Of a DNA stretch of 48,814 bases, positions 25,376-33,128 are shown in pieces. The first letter of the stretch is position 1. Each line of letters starts with the position of its first letter. Source of the DNA: Avoscillospira sp045579045 (GTDB lineage Bacteria; Bacillota; Clostridia; Oscillospirales; Oscillospiraceae). The notes beneath the pieces were generated by a model. It was given only the letters and a program-made list of their open reading frames with translations. It was not told the DNA's origin and searched no databases. The position numbers were made by a program, and so were the translations under genes. The DNA lies in the NCBI GenBank assembly GCA_045579045.1, contig JAZNLL010000100.1, positions 1 to 48,814 on the forward strand. The letters are read 5' to 3'.

Positions 25376-25735
25376 ATGATGAATCCCAAAGAAATCGCCG
25401 CTGTGGCGGCAAAAGCACTGGATGCAAAACTGGGCGTGGATATTGCGCTGCTGGAAATCACCGATGTGACCACTCTGGCTGACCATTTCCTCATCTGCAC
25501 AGGTAATTCCAATACCCATGTCAAGAGCCTGTGTGATGCAGTGGAAGAGGCATTGGACAACGCCGGTGAGCCTGTCATCCGTCGGGAAGGCCATCGCAGC
25601 GGTACCTGGGTGCTGCTGGACTACGGCTGTCTGGTGGTCCATGTGTTCACCGAGGAAACAAGACAGTTTTACGATCTGGAGCGTCTGTGGAGCGATGCCA
25701 AGCGGATCGATCTGGATACTATCATCAATCAGTAA
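25376..25735 (+). CDS. rsfS: Ribosomal silencing factor RsfS
   Basis: A 119-residue protein that binds L14 on the 50S subunit and blocks subunit joining. Features are DIALLEITDVTTLADHFLIC, GNSNTHVKSLCDAVEEAL, and REGHRSGTWVLLDYGCLVVH, all diagnostic of the RsfS/YbeB/Iojap family. AAGGA lies 7 bases before ATG 25376; ATG 25379 is equally possible. The nadD-yqeK-rsfS neighbourhood is conserved in Firmicutes, here with an LCP gene inserted. leuS follows after 15 bases. Confidence 0.95.
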   Translation: MMNPKEIAAVAAKALDAKLGVDIALLEITDVTTLADHFLICTGNSNTHVKSLCDAVEEALDNAGEPVIRREGHRSGTWVLLDYGCLVVHVFTEETRQFYDLERLWSDAKRIDLDTIINQ

Positions 25736-25750
25736 AAGGTGAGAGAGAAA

Positions 25751-28174
25751 ATGAAATACGAATTTAGTGCGATTGAGAAAAAATGGCAAAAGTACTGGGA
25801 GGAGAACCACACCTTTGCAACGGATCTGTGGGATTTCTCCAAGCCTAAGTACTATGTGCTGGATATGTTCCCCTATCCCTCCGGCGTAGGTCTCCATGCA
25901 GGTCATCCCGAGGGCTATACCGCAACGGATATCATGTCCCGTATGAAGCGTATGCAGGGCTACAACGTGCTGCATCCCATGGGCTATGACTCTTTCGGTC
26001 TGCCTGCAGAGCAGTATGCCGTGGATACCGGCAACCATCCCAACGGATTTACCCAGAAGAACATCGAGACCTTCTCCAAGCAGCTGAAGGAACTGGGCTT
26101 CGACTATGACTGGGATAAGGTCATTGCCACCTCTGATCCCGATTTCTATAAGTGGACCCAGTGGATCTTCAAGAAGCTCTACGAGGCAGGCTATGCCAAG
26201 CGCATTGAAATGCCCGTCAACTGGTGCGAAGAACTGGGTACCGTTCTGGCCAATGACGAGGTCATCGACGGCAAGTCCGAGCGAGGCGGCTTCCCTGTTG
26301 TGAAGAAGATGATGATGCAGTGGGTCATCGACCAACCTGCCTTTGCGGAGAAGCTGCTGGAAGGCCTGGAAGAGATCGACTGGCCCGAATCCACCAAGGA
26401 GATCCAGAGAAACTGGATCGGCAAGTCCACCGGTGTGGAAGTGGACTTCAAGCTGGTGGGCGGCGGCGAATTCTCCATCTATACCACCTGTATCGAGACC
26501 ATCTACGGCATCACCTTCATGGTGCTGGCTCCCGACGGCAAGATCACCGAGACCCTTCTGGACCGCGTGGAAAACCGGGAGGAAGTGGAAGCTTACATCG
26601 CTGAGGCTGCCAAGAAGAGCGAGATCGACCGCACCGATGCCAGCAAGACCAAGACCGGCTGCTGCCTGAAGGGCATCTATGCCATCAACCCCGTCAACGG
26701 TCGGGAAGTGCCTGTGTTTATCGGCGACTTCGTTCTGGGCAACTACGGTACCGGCGCCGTCATGGCTGTTCCCAGCCACGACCAGCGTGACTTTGAGTAT
26801 GCCATCGCCCATAAGATCCCCATGCTGCAGGGCATCGAAGGCAGAGATGTCTCCGAGTGCGCCTTTGAGAAGCAGGATTATCTGGGCAAGGGCTGTAAGC
26901 TCCTGAACTCCGAAGAGTTCACCGGCATGACCGTGGAGGAGGCCAAGGAGGCCATCACCTGCAAGCTGGAAAAGATGGGTGTTGCCAGAAGAAAGGTCAA
27001 CTATCACTTCCGTGAGTGGATCTTCGCTCGTCAGCGCTACTGGGGCGAGCCTGTTCCCTGTGTCTACACCGAGGACGGTGAGACTGTCTTCCTGCCCGAT
27101 GAGGAACTGCCTCTGGTTCTGCCTGTTCTGGAGGACTACAAGGGCCGCGGCGGCAAGGCTCCCCTGGAAAATGCCGAGGAGTGGAAGCACTATGACCGCA
27201 ACGGCATCAAGGGTCTCCGTGAGACCTCTACCATGCCCGGTTCCGCCGGTTCTTCCTGGTATTTCATGCGTTACATCGATCCCAAGAACGACAAGCAGTT
27301 CTGCGATCCTCAGCTGCTGAAGCACTGGCTGCCTGTTGATCTGTACGTGGGCGGTCCCGAGCATGCCGTGGGTCATCTGCTTTACTCCCGTATCTGGAAC
27401 CGTTTCCTGTTCGATCAGGGCCTGTCTCCTGTGAAGGAACCCTTCCAGAAACTGGTCCATCAGGGCATGATTCTTGGTGAAAACGGCATCAAGATGCGTC
27501 AGCGCTTCCCCGAATTTGTAGTCAATCCCAGCGATATCGTCCGGGAATACGGCGCTGATACCCTGCGTCTGTATGAAATGTTCATGGGTCCCCTGGAAGT
27601 TTCCAAGCCCTGGTCTGCCACCGGTGTTGCCGGTGCCAAGAAGTTCCTCAACCGTGTTTGGAATTTCTTTACAGAGACCGAGAACATCACCGATGCCGAT
27701 GACGGCAAGCTGACCAAGATCTATCATCAGACGGTCAAGAAGGTCACCTCCGACTTCGAGGTTCTGGGCTTCAACACCGCCATCGCTCAGATGATGACCT
27801 TCGTCAACGAGGTCTATAAGAACGGCACCTGCCCCAGAGAATTTGCCGAGGGCTTCATCAAAATGCTCTCCTGTATCGCACCTCATATCGGCGAGGAGAT
27901 CTGGCAGGTTCTGGGTCATGACAAGACCGTGGCTTACGAAGCCTGGCCCACCTATGACGAGTCTAAGTGCAAGGAAAGCGAGATCAACGTCGCTGTGCAG
28001 ATCAACGGCAAGATGCGCGGTACGGTGCTGATGGCTGCCGATCTGGATGACGAGACTGTCATTGCCAATGTGGTGGCTGACGAGAAGATCGCCAAGGCAA
28101 TGGAAAAGCAGGGCGGCGAGATTCGCAAGACCATCGTGGTCAAGAATAAACTGGTAAATCTCATTGTGAAATAA
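25751..28174 (+). CDS. leuS: Leucyl-tRNA synthetase with atypical signature motifs
   Basis: An 807-residue class I synthetase. The HIGH box is HAGH at 49-52. The CP1 editing domain runs from about 220 to 400 and retains GTGAVMAVPSHDQRDFEYA. Two motifs depart from the textbook enzyme. The threonine-rich editing motif TTRPDT is TTCIET at 245-250. The KMSKS loop is KMRQR at 581-585, followed by FPEFVVNPSDIVREYGADTL, with one residue more than the usual KMSKSxGNVVNP spacing. The rest is intact, including GSAGSSWYFMRYIDPKND and the C-terminal anticodon and tRNA-contact domains. ATG 25751 has AAGGTGAG 8 bases upstream. It is the last gene of the smc block. Confidence 0.95.
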   Translation: MKYEFSAIEKKWQKYWEENHTFATDLWDFSKPKYYVLDMFPYPSGVGLHAGHPEGYTATDIMSRMKRMQGYNVLHPMGYDSFGLPAEQYAVDTGNHPNGFTQKNIETFSKQLKELGFDYDWDKVIATSDPDFYKWTQWIFKKLYEAGYAKRIEMPVNWCEELGTVLANDEVIDGKSERGGFPVVKKMMMQWVIDQPAFAEKLLEGLEEIDWPESTKEIQRNWIGKSTGVEVDFKLVGGGEFSIYTTCIETIYGITFMVLAPDGKITETLLDRVENREEVEAYIAEAAKKSEIDRTDASKTKTGCCLKGIYAINPVNGREVPVFIGDFVLGNYGTGAVMAVPSHDQRDFEYAIAHKIPMLQGIEGRDVSECAFEKQDYLGKGCKLLNSEEFTGMTVEEAKEAITCKLEKMGVARRKVNYHFREWIFARQRYWGEPVPCVYTEDGETVFLPDEELPLVLPVLEDYKGRGGKAPLENAEEWKHYDRNGIKGLRETSTMPGSAGSSWYFMRYIDPKNDKQFCDPQLLKHWLPVDLYVGGPEHAVGHLLYSRIWNRFLFDQGLSPVKEPFQKLVHQGMILGENGIKMRQRFPEFVVNPSDIVREYGADTLRLYEMFMGPLEVSKPWSATGVAGAKKFLNRVWNFFTETENITDADDGKLTKIYHQTVKKVTSDFEVLGFNTAIAQMMTFVNEVYKNGTCPREFAEGFIKMLSCIAPHIGEEIWQVLGHDKTVAYEAWPTYDESKCKESEINVAVQINGKMRGTVLMAADLDDETVIANVVADEKIAKAMEKQGGEIRKTIVVKNKLVNLIVK

Positions 28175-28181
28175 AAAAGGC

Positions 28182-28210
28182 TTGACAAAACGACAGCAAA
28201 TCACTATAAT
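28182..28210 (+). promoter_or_regulatory. Consensus sigma-A promoter for rpsU
   Basis: TTGACA (28182-28187), exactly 17 bases, TATAAT (28205-28210), starting 7 bases after the leuS stop codon. This leaves an untranslated leader of about 65 bases before rpsU. Confidence 0.92.
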
Positions 28211-28283
28211 TATTTTTGCTGTTAAATCAGCCCTGAAAGTACTCTGGATCTAGCCGGGTACATCGGAGGGAGGGAAATCAACC

Positions 28284-28466
28284 ATGTCTGAAGTTCATGT
28301 GAAAGAAAATGAATCTCTGGAATCCGCTCTGAAGCGATTCAAGCGTTCCTGCGCCAAGGCCGGCGTTATTCAGGAAGTTAAGCGCAGAGAGCATTACGTG
28401 AGCCCCAGCCTGAAGCGTAAGCAGAAGTCTGAAGCTGCCCGTAAGAACAAGAAGAAGTTCTATTAA
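28284..28466 (+). CDS. rpsU: 30S ribosomal protein S21
   Basis: A 60-residue basic protein starting MSEVHVKENESLESALKRFK, the standard S21 beginning. It continues with the conserved Lys/Arg-rich SLKRKQKSEAARKNKKKFY end. A very strong Shine-Dalgarno (GGAGGGAGGG) lies about 8 bases before ATG. It is expressed from its own consensus promoter and ends at a strong terminator. S21 sits at the decoding platform of the small subunit. Confidence 0.97.
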   Translation: MSEVHVKENESLESALKRFKRSCAKAGVIQEVKRREHYVSPSLKRKQKSEAARKNKKKFY

Positions 28467-28491
28467 TTCCCTCTCTGTTCCATGAAACATA

Positions 28492-28523
28492 AAACACCGC
28501 AGACTGTGTCTGCGGTGTTTTTG
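28492..28523. terminator. Bidirectional terminator after rpsU
   Basis: A perfect 11-bp stem (28493-28503 with 28509-28519), CTGTG loop, with flanking A and T tracts. It also serves the convergent minus-strand gene. Confidence 0.9.
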
Positions 28524-28528
28524 TGCTG

Positions 28529-29062
28529 TCAGGCAGAAATCCAGCCGAGGAAACCGGCGTCTATGGCCCAGTTTTGTTTTTGTTCCAGTGTTTCATCGGT
28601 GTCAAATAAAATGACCTGTCCCGGTTTGTGGACATAGCGGCAACCCAGTGCTTCGGAATAAAAACCTTCTGTGTCCGGTTTTTCCACCGGCTGTCCCTGA
28701 CCGTCCGGGCAGGGGAGGGGAAATGCCATGGAAAGCCGTTCCGTCAGCAGCCAGCAGCGACCGGGGGCAGCTTCCGCCGCCTGCCGAAACCGCTGCCGCA
28801 GGTCACCGCCGGAGATGGAAGAGGGAATCAAAATACCTGCATCCGGAAGAAGCTCTCTCCACTGCTCCGGCACCAGCAGTCTGCTGCCGTATTCTTTTTC
28901 CAAAGCTGTCAGGAGTACTTCTGCTGTCCGATCCTGCCAATAGGCAGCCAGATAATCGGCTTCTGCCATGGCAGCACGCAGCTGACTGATGGGAACAGGC
29001 TCCGGGACATACAAACAGGAAAAGTCTTGTCCTTCCGCGTTGTAGATGGTTCGCAGCACCAT
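28529..29062 (-). CDS. Protein of unknown function
   Basis: I do not recognise this 177-residue protein. It has no membrane segment, signal peptide or metal motif. It begins MVLRTIYNAEGQDFSCLYVP and is rich in Leu, Glu, Ala and aromatic residues. The tail contains ALGCRYVHKPGQVILFDTDE and ends in WAIDAGFLGWISA. An in-frame GTG at 29074 adds four residues; I prefer ATG 29062, which has GGTGG about 8 bases upstream. Support for it being real is the convergent terminator with rpsU, the divergent promoter of yqeG and the lack of any competing frame. Its start region overlaps the yqeG promoter, so the two may interfere. Confidence 0.6.
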   Translation of the reverse strand: MVLRTIYNAEGQDFSCLYVPEPVPISQLRAAMAEADYLAAYWQDRTAEVLLTALEKEYGSRLLVPEQWRELLPDAGILIPSSISGGDLRQRFRQAAEAAPGRCWLLTERLSMAFPLPCPDGQGQPVEKPDTEGFYSEALGCRYVHKPGQVILFDTDETLEQKQNWAIDAGFLGWISA

Positions 29063-29090
29063 TGGACATTCCACCGTCCTTGTGTTATAC
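29062..29090 (+). promoter_or_regulatory. Promoter for yqeG-pepP
   Basis: TTGGAC (29062-29067), a 17-base spacer and TTATAC (29085-29090), 32 bases before the yqeG ATG. Confidence 0.55.
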
Positions 29091-29122
29091 TTAAGACAAT
29101 CTATGATAAAGCAGGTTTTGAT

Positions 29123-29620
29123 ATGTCTTTTTCTCTCATACCCAAGATCATAACGGAGAAACTAACAGATGTGACGCCGGAGATGCTCTCGGAAAAGGGC
29201 ATTGGGTTTCTGATGCTGGATTTTGACAACACCATCGTGCCATACACGACCAACGATCCCACGGAAGAAATGGAACAGTGGCTGCAGGCAATGGCGGCTT
29301 CACCCATTGGAATGTGCGTGGTCTCCAACAGTAAACGGGATCGGGTGGTGAAATTCTGTGAAGCCAGAGGAATCCCTTGTATCACCCATTCCAAAAAGCC
29401 TTTTCAGAAGGGCATCCGGGAATGCCGTGACCGCTTCGGTCTGGACATGACCCGGACGGCCATGGTGGGTGATCAGATCTATACGGATGTACTGGGCGGC
29501 AACTGTGCCGGAGCAAATTCCATTCTTGTGAAACCCATCCATCTGCACAACATCTGGCTGACCATGCGTCATTGGCTGGAACTGCCCTTTATCGCCATTG
29601 GAAAAAGGAGAATGAAATGA
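29123..29620 (+). CDS. yqeG: YqeG family HAD-IIIA phosphatase
   Basis: A 165-residue HAD-superfamily protein. Motif I is FLMLDFDNTIVPY with the nucleophile and acid/base Asp pair; motif II is CVVSNSKRDRVVKFCE; the motif III Lys is in KKPFQKGIRECRDRFG; motif IV is AMVGDQIYTDVLGGNCAGA. The ends MSFSLIPKIITEKLTDVTPE and LELPFIAIGKRRMK match YqeG of Bacillus and its PGP-like relatives (phosphatidylglycerophosphate phosphatase-like). The substrate is not established from sequence. The Shine-Dalgarno is weak (CAGG). The stop overlaps the pepP start. Confidence 0.9.
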   Translation: MSFSLIPKIITEKLTDVTPEMLSEKGIGFLMLDFDNTIVPYTTNDPTEEMEQWLQAMAASPIGMCVVSNSKRDRVVKFCEARGIPCITHSKKPFQKGIRECRDRFGLDMTRTAMVGDQIYTDVLGGNCAGANSILVKPIHLHNIWLTMRHWLELPFIAIGKRRMK

Positions 29621-30678
29621 ACAATCTGCAGAAACTCCAAAGCATTCTGACCGATGCAGATGCCCTGCTGCTGACTTCTCAGGTCAGCAGACTCTATGCT
29701 GCCGGCTACGATGTGGCGGAAGGCATGGCTGTCATCGGAAAAACGCAATGCTGGTATTTTACGGACAGCCGCTACATCGAAGCGGCACAGAACAATCTTT
29801 CTGGGTTTACTGTGGAAGAAGTGAACCGGGAAAACAGATATTCTGCCCGGATCAATGCTGCTCTGGATGTGCTGGGGGCTAAGACCCTTGGCATCGAGGA
29901 GGACTACCTGACCCACGGTGAATTTCTTCAGTTTCAAACGTCTCTGAAGGCAGAGCTTTTGCCCATGCAGGCTGCCATTTCCGCTTTCCGTCAGGTGAAA
30001 GAGCCCTGGGAAGTGGAGAAAATGCGCCGGGCACAGGAAATTACCGACAAGACTTTTGGGGAGCTTCTGCCTCTCATTCATGTTGGTATGACGGAAAAGG
30101 AACTGGCAGCAGAACTGATCCATCTGCTTTACAAAAACGGAGCCGACGGACTGTCCTTCCAGCCGGTGGTGGTCTCCGGACCCAACACCAGTCTGCCCCA
30201 CGGTGTTCCCGGTGAACGCAAACTGGAATACGGCGACTTCGTTACCATGGACTTCGGCTGCACAGTAGAGGGTTACTGCTCCGATATGACCAGAACCGTG
30301 GCCTTGGGCTTTGTATCCGAGGAAATGGCAAAGGTTTATGACATCGTTTTACAGGCACAGCTGGCAGGTTTGGCTGCAACAAAGGCAGGCATCACCGGCA
30401 AGGAAGCCGATGCCGCTGCCAGAGATGTGATCGAAAAGGCCGGTTACGGCGATTACTTCGGTCACAGCTACGGACACAGCGTGGGTCTGGAGATCCACGA
30501 AGCACCCAACTGCAGCCCTTCCAACGAGAAAGCGCTGGAAGCAGGTGTGGTCTGTTCCGCCGAACCGGGCATCTATCTGCCGGGGAAATTCGGTGTCCGT
30601 ATTGAGGATGTGGTGGTTATCACCGCCGACGGCTGTGAGATTTTGACCAAAAGTCCAAAGAATTTGCTGATTATTTGA
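29617..30678 (+). CDS. Xaa-Pro aminopeptidase-like M24 metallopeptidase
   Basis: A 353-residue protein. The N-terminal creatinase-type domain (~1-125) has YFTDSRYIEAAQNNLSGF. The pita-bread peptidase domain has all five metal ligands: Asp in VTMDFGCTVEGYCSDMTRT (two Asp), His in GHSVGLEIHE, Glu in SAEPGIYLPG, and Glu in GVRIEDVVV. It removes N-terminal residues before proline. The start overlaps yqeG (ATGA), with AAAGGAG upstream. efp follows on a separate promoter; a proline-peptidase gene beside efp is a recurring Firmicutes arrangement. Confidence 0.94.
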   Translation: MNNLQKLQSILTDADALLLTSQVSRLYAAGYDVAEGMAVIGKTQCWYFTDSRYIEAAQNNLSGFTVEEVNRENRYSARINAALDVLGAKTLGIEEDYLTHGEFLQFQTSLKAELLPMQAAISAFRQVKEPWEVEKMRRAQEITDKTFGELLPLIHVGMTEKELAAELIHLLYKNGADGLSFQPVVVSGPNTSLPHGVPGERKLEYGDFVTMDFGCTVEGYCSDMTRTVALGFVSEEMAKVYDIVLQAQLAGLAATKAGITGKEADAAARDVIEKAGYGDYFGHSYGHSVGLEIHEAPNCSPSNEKALEAGVVCSAEPGIYLPGKFGVRIEDVVVITADGCEILTKSPKNLLII

Positions 30679-30697
30679 GAAAACAGCGAAATTCCTC

Positions 30698-30726
30698 TTG
30701 AAAAAGCCCCCTATATCCTGTATAAT
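30698..30726 (+). promoter_or_regulatory. Sigma-A promoter for efp
   Basis: TTGAAA (30698-30703), 17 bases, TATAAT (30721-30726). A 7-bp hairpin (30754-30760 with 30764-30770) sits in the leader just ahead of the Shine-Dalgarno AGGAGG (30775-30780) and could modulate translation. Confidence 0.85.
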
Positions 30727-30787
30727 CCTAATGTTAATCTTGTATATTAAAAGCGTCTGCCCAGCAGACGGCCTAGGAGGATAAATT

Positions 30788-31351
30788 ATGATTTCTGTTA
30801 GTGATTTCAGAAACGGCGTTACCTTCGAAATGGATGGTAAGGTCATGCAGATCGTGGAATTCCAGCATGTGAAGCCCGGTAAGGGTGCTGCTTTCGTTCG
30901 CGTGAAGATGAGAAACGTCATCACCGGCGGCGTCACGGAAACCACCTTCAACCCCAGCGATAAGTACCCCACCGCTTTTGTTGAAAGAAAGAAGATGGAG
31001 TATTCCTACAACGATGGCAACCTGTACTACTTCATGGACAGCGAAACCTACGAAATGATTCCTATCGATGAGTCCACCCTGGACGACAGCTTCAAGTTCG
31101 TCAAGGAAAACGACACCTGCACCGTCCTGTCCTACAAGGGCAATGTCTTCGGTGTGGAAGCTCCCAACTTTGTTGATCTGGTCATCGCAAAGACCGAGCC
31201 CGGTGTCAAGGGTGATACCGCTACCAACGTCACCAAGCCTGCTGTCACCGAGACCGGCGCTGAGATCAAGGTTCCTCTGTTCATCAACGAGGGCGACAAG
31301 ATCAGCATCGATACCCGTACCGGCGAATACATGGGTCGCGCCAAGGGCTAA
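30788..31351 (+). CDS. efp: Elongation factor P
   Basis: A 187-residue tRNA-shaped factor that rescues ribosomes stalled at polyproline. The three beta-barrel domains are complete. The N-terminal loop has HVKPGKGAAFVRV, with the modifiable Lys at K32; flanking residues are PGKGAA, the Lys-type loop. The C-terminal signature is FINEGDKISIDTRTGEYMGR. No epmA/epmB or earP modification gene is in the window, and Gram-positives often use other systems (for example 5-aminopentanolylation in Bacillus). Confidence 0.97.
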   Translation: MISVSDFRNGVTFEMDGKVMQIVEFQHVKPGKGAAFVRVKMRNVITGGVTETTFNPSDKYPTAFVERKKMEYSYNDGNLYYFMDSETYEMIPIDESTLDDSFKFVKENDTCTVLSYKGNVFGVEAPNFVDLVIAKTEPGVKGDTATNVTKPAVTETGAEIKVPLFINEGDKISIDTRTGEYMGRAKG

Positions 31352-31384
31352 TTCCCCGACCCTGTTTTGAAAGGAGAACTTACT

Positions 31385-31801
31385 ATGACACTCACCGAAA
31401 GAACTGCTTATCTCAAGGGCCTGATGGAAGGCATGCAGATCGATACCGAGACCAAAGAGGGCAAGCTGTTCAAGGCCATCATCGACGTTCTGGATGATAT
31501 GGCACTGACTGTCAGCGATGTGGAAGATGTCGTGGACGCAGTCTGCGACGAACTGGACTCTGTGGAAGAGGATCTGGATGCCATCGAGGAGTATCTCCTG
31601 GACGAAGAAGATGACGACGATTACGAAGATTGCGACTGCGACGACGACTACGAATATGATGACGAAGTCATCTACGAAGTCAAGTGCCCCGTCTGCAACA
31701 CCGTCATCAACCTGGACGAGGAAATGCTGGAAGCCGGCTCCATTGAGTGCCCCGACTGCGGCGAAGAGCTGGAGTTCGATGCCGACGAGTTGGAAGACTA
31801 A
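31385..31801 (+). CDS. CD1247 N-terminal domain protein with zinc-ribbon
   Basis: A 138-residue acidic protein. The N-terminal ~65 residues (MTLTERTAYLKGLMEGMQID, then KEGKLFKAIIDVLDDMALTV) form a helical domain found in Clostridia and named after Clostridioides difficile CD1247. A very acidic Asp/Glu/Tyr linker follows. The C-terminus has a zinc-ribbon with CPVC and CPDC pairs, plus a CDCD segment in the linker. The role is unknown; it directly follows efp in the same transcript (33-base gap), suggesting a translation-related function. ATG 31385 is preceded by AAAGGAG. Confidence 0.82.
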   Translation: MTLTERTAYLKGLMEGMQIDTETKEGKLFKAIIDVLDDMALTVSDVEDVVDAVCDELDSVEEDLDAIEEYLLDEEDDDDYEDCDCDDDYEYDDEVIYEVKCPVCNTVINLDEEMLEAGSIECPDCGEELEFDADELED

Positions 31802-31809
31802 GTAAACAC

Positions 31810-31842
31810 ACAACAGCCATGCGTTTTGCATGGCTGTTGTTC
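31810..31842 (+). terminator. Hairpin after the efp operon
   Basis: A perfect 13-bp stem (31810-31822 with 31828-31840) with a GTTTT loop, but only a poor T tract. It may terminate or act as a processing signal ahead of the tRNA. Confidence 0.65.
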
Positions 31843-31846
31843 ATAA

Positions 31847-31922
31847 GGGCTCGTAGCTCAGCTGGGAGAGCATACGGTTCGCATCCGTAAGGTCGAGGGT
31901 TCGATCCCCTTCGAGTCCACCA
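31847..31922 (+). tRNA. tRNA-Ala (anticodon CGC), CCA encoded
   Basis: A complete cloverleaf: acceptor stem GGGCTCG with CGAGTCC; D-arm GCTC/GAGC with loop AGCTGGGA; anticodon stem TACGG/CCGTA with loop TTCGCAT giving anticodon CGC (reads GCG); T-arm GAGGG/CCCTT with loop TTCGATC; then discriminator A and encoded CCA. The G3-U70 wobble pair in the acceptor stem is the identity element for alanyl-tRNA synthetase and confirms the assignment. It is a single tRNA gene, followed directly by a terminator. Confidence 0.97.
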
Positions 31923-31952
31923 AAAATGACCACCGGAAGGTGGTCATTTTTC
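31923..31952 (+). terminator. Terminator after tRNA-Ala
   Basis: A 12-bp stem (31923-31934 with 31939-31950), GGAA tetraloop, with a T tract on the 3' side. Confidence 0.9.
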
Positions 31953-31980
31953 TTGCAATTCAATACGAATATGCTATAAT
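31953..31980 (+). promoter_or_regulatory. Promoter for the deacetylase-like gene
   Basis: TTGCAA (31953-31958), 16 bases, TATAAT (31975-31980), beginning right after the tRNA terminator. Confidence 0.65.
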
Positions 31981-32015
31981 AAAAAAGAGCCTTAAAAAAC
32001 AAGAGGAGTGATCCG

Positions 32016-33104
32016 ATGTTTCTCACACCCAGAGATGGCGATATGCTGACCAATGCAGCCGGTATCCGCAAAGAGAATGGCTTGGAAACAGAAGTTCTGA
32101 TTTCTGCTGATGAAAAAGCTGTTGTTTCCGTCAATGGTCAGAAGGCAAAATGGAATGGCACCTGCCATGCGGCAAAGGTGCTGCTGACTGGATACAGCAA
32201 TCAGCTGACTGCCTGTGTGGATGGAGAGGAACAGAGCATCGTTGCCTATTGGCTGCCCAATGCTGCCGGAAAGTATGCCGTTTCCGTCGATGATAACATC
32301 TGGTTCCTTGCGGATCTGAACCGCAACAAGGATGTCTACACCTCTATTTTTGATAACGATTATCTGAAGGTCTACAAGGAGGCCCATGACCGCTTTGGTG
32401 CAAAGGTTCGCCTGAACCTGTTCTATGAGATCGACAATCCCTGCGGTCTGGAACTCTGCGGCGATTTTAACCTGTCTATGATGACAGATCGGTATAAAGA
32501 TGAATTTATTGCCAACTCCGATTGGCTCCATCTGGCCTTCCATGCCAGATCCGAATTCCCCGATGCTCCCTATGCCCATGCGGAAACGGAGCAGTTTAAA
32601 AAGGAATATGCGGATATCATCCGGGAGATCAAGCGTTTTGCCGGTGAGGAAGTCATCGAAAAGGCTACCACCAACCATTGGGGTACCGGTACCGCCGATA
32701 TCGTCCGCGCGGAAAAGAAATTGGGCATCGATGCGCTGATGGGCTACATGGAACTGGACAAGGATGGCAACTCCTTCGTCAGCTACTATCTGACTCCGGA
32801 GCAGGCGATGCACACCAACGAGTATGGCTTCTGGAAAGACCGTGAGACCGATATGATTTTCGGCAAGATCGATGCGGTCCTGAACCTCTATGACATCGAA
32901 AAGAACCTTTCCATTCTGGAGGAGAGCAAGAAAAAGTATCCGAAAAAGGGCTTCATCGAAGTTATGATCCATGAGCAGTATTTCTATCCCACCTATATGA
33001 ACCATCTGCCGGACTTCAAGGAGCGTGTCCTGAGTGCCTGTAAATGGTGCGTGGAGCATGGTTATGAAGGCGCCTTCGCCGGAGAGGCCATTGTGTTTAA
33101 ATGA
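32016..33104 (+). CDS. Conserved protein, possibly polysaccharide deacetylase-like fold
   Basis: A 362-residue cytosolic protein with no signal peptide. The N-terminal ~85 residues look like a beta-sandwich. The remainder (WFLADLNRNKDVYTSIFDND, LNLFYEIDN, NLSMMTDRYKDEFIANSDWL, LAFHARSEFPDAPYAHAE and EVMIHEQYFYPTY) matches, from memory, a hypothetical Firmicutes family whose barrel resembles NodB-type deacetylases; the LAFHA and MIHEQY His/Glu residues are candidate metal ligands. I cannot assign a substrate. Shine-Dalgarno GAGGAG is about 9 bases upstream. It ends 24 bases before the radical SAM gene and may form an operon with it. Confidence 0.6.
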   Translation: MFLTPRDGDMLTNAAGIRKENGLETEVLISADEKAVVSVNGQKAKWNGTCHAAKVLLTGYSNQLTACVDGEEQSIVAYWLPNAAGKYAVSVDDNIWFLADLNRNKDVYTSIFDNDYLKVYKEAHDRFGAKVRLNLFYEIDNPCGLELCGDFNLSMMTDRYKDEFIANSDWLHLAFHARSEFPDAPYAHAETEQFKKEYADIIREIKRFAGEEVIEKATTNHWGTGTADIVRAEKKLGIDALMGYMELDKDGNSFVSYYLTPEQAMHTNEYGFWKDRETDMIFGKIDAVLNLYDIEKNLSILEESKKKYPKKGFIEVMIHEQYFYPTYMNHLPDFKERVLSACKWCVEHGYEGAFAGEAIVFK

Positions 33105-33128
33105 TATGATAAATTGGAGGAACGATAA

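Noticed and set aside
25355..28204. A very long open frame (949 codons) antisense to leuS
   Set aside because: leuS on the plus strand has full family homology; the antisense frame is a codon-bias shadow and its product is His/Leu/Gln-rich without any recognisable domain. The same applies to the antisense frame over 3984-6626 and the frame over 14781-16664 opposite fbp.
28211..28283. A riboswitch or autoregulatory ribosomal-protein leader before rpsU
   Set aside because: The roughly 65-base leader shows no long stem or recognised motif beyond a strong Shine-Dalgarno.
33105..33128. A short precursor-peptide gene adjacent to the radical SAM gene
   Set aside because: The gap is only 24 bases, and the downstream gap (34458-34498) holds just the terminator; no Cys-rich small frame with a ribosome-binding site was found on either strand nearby.
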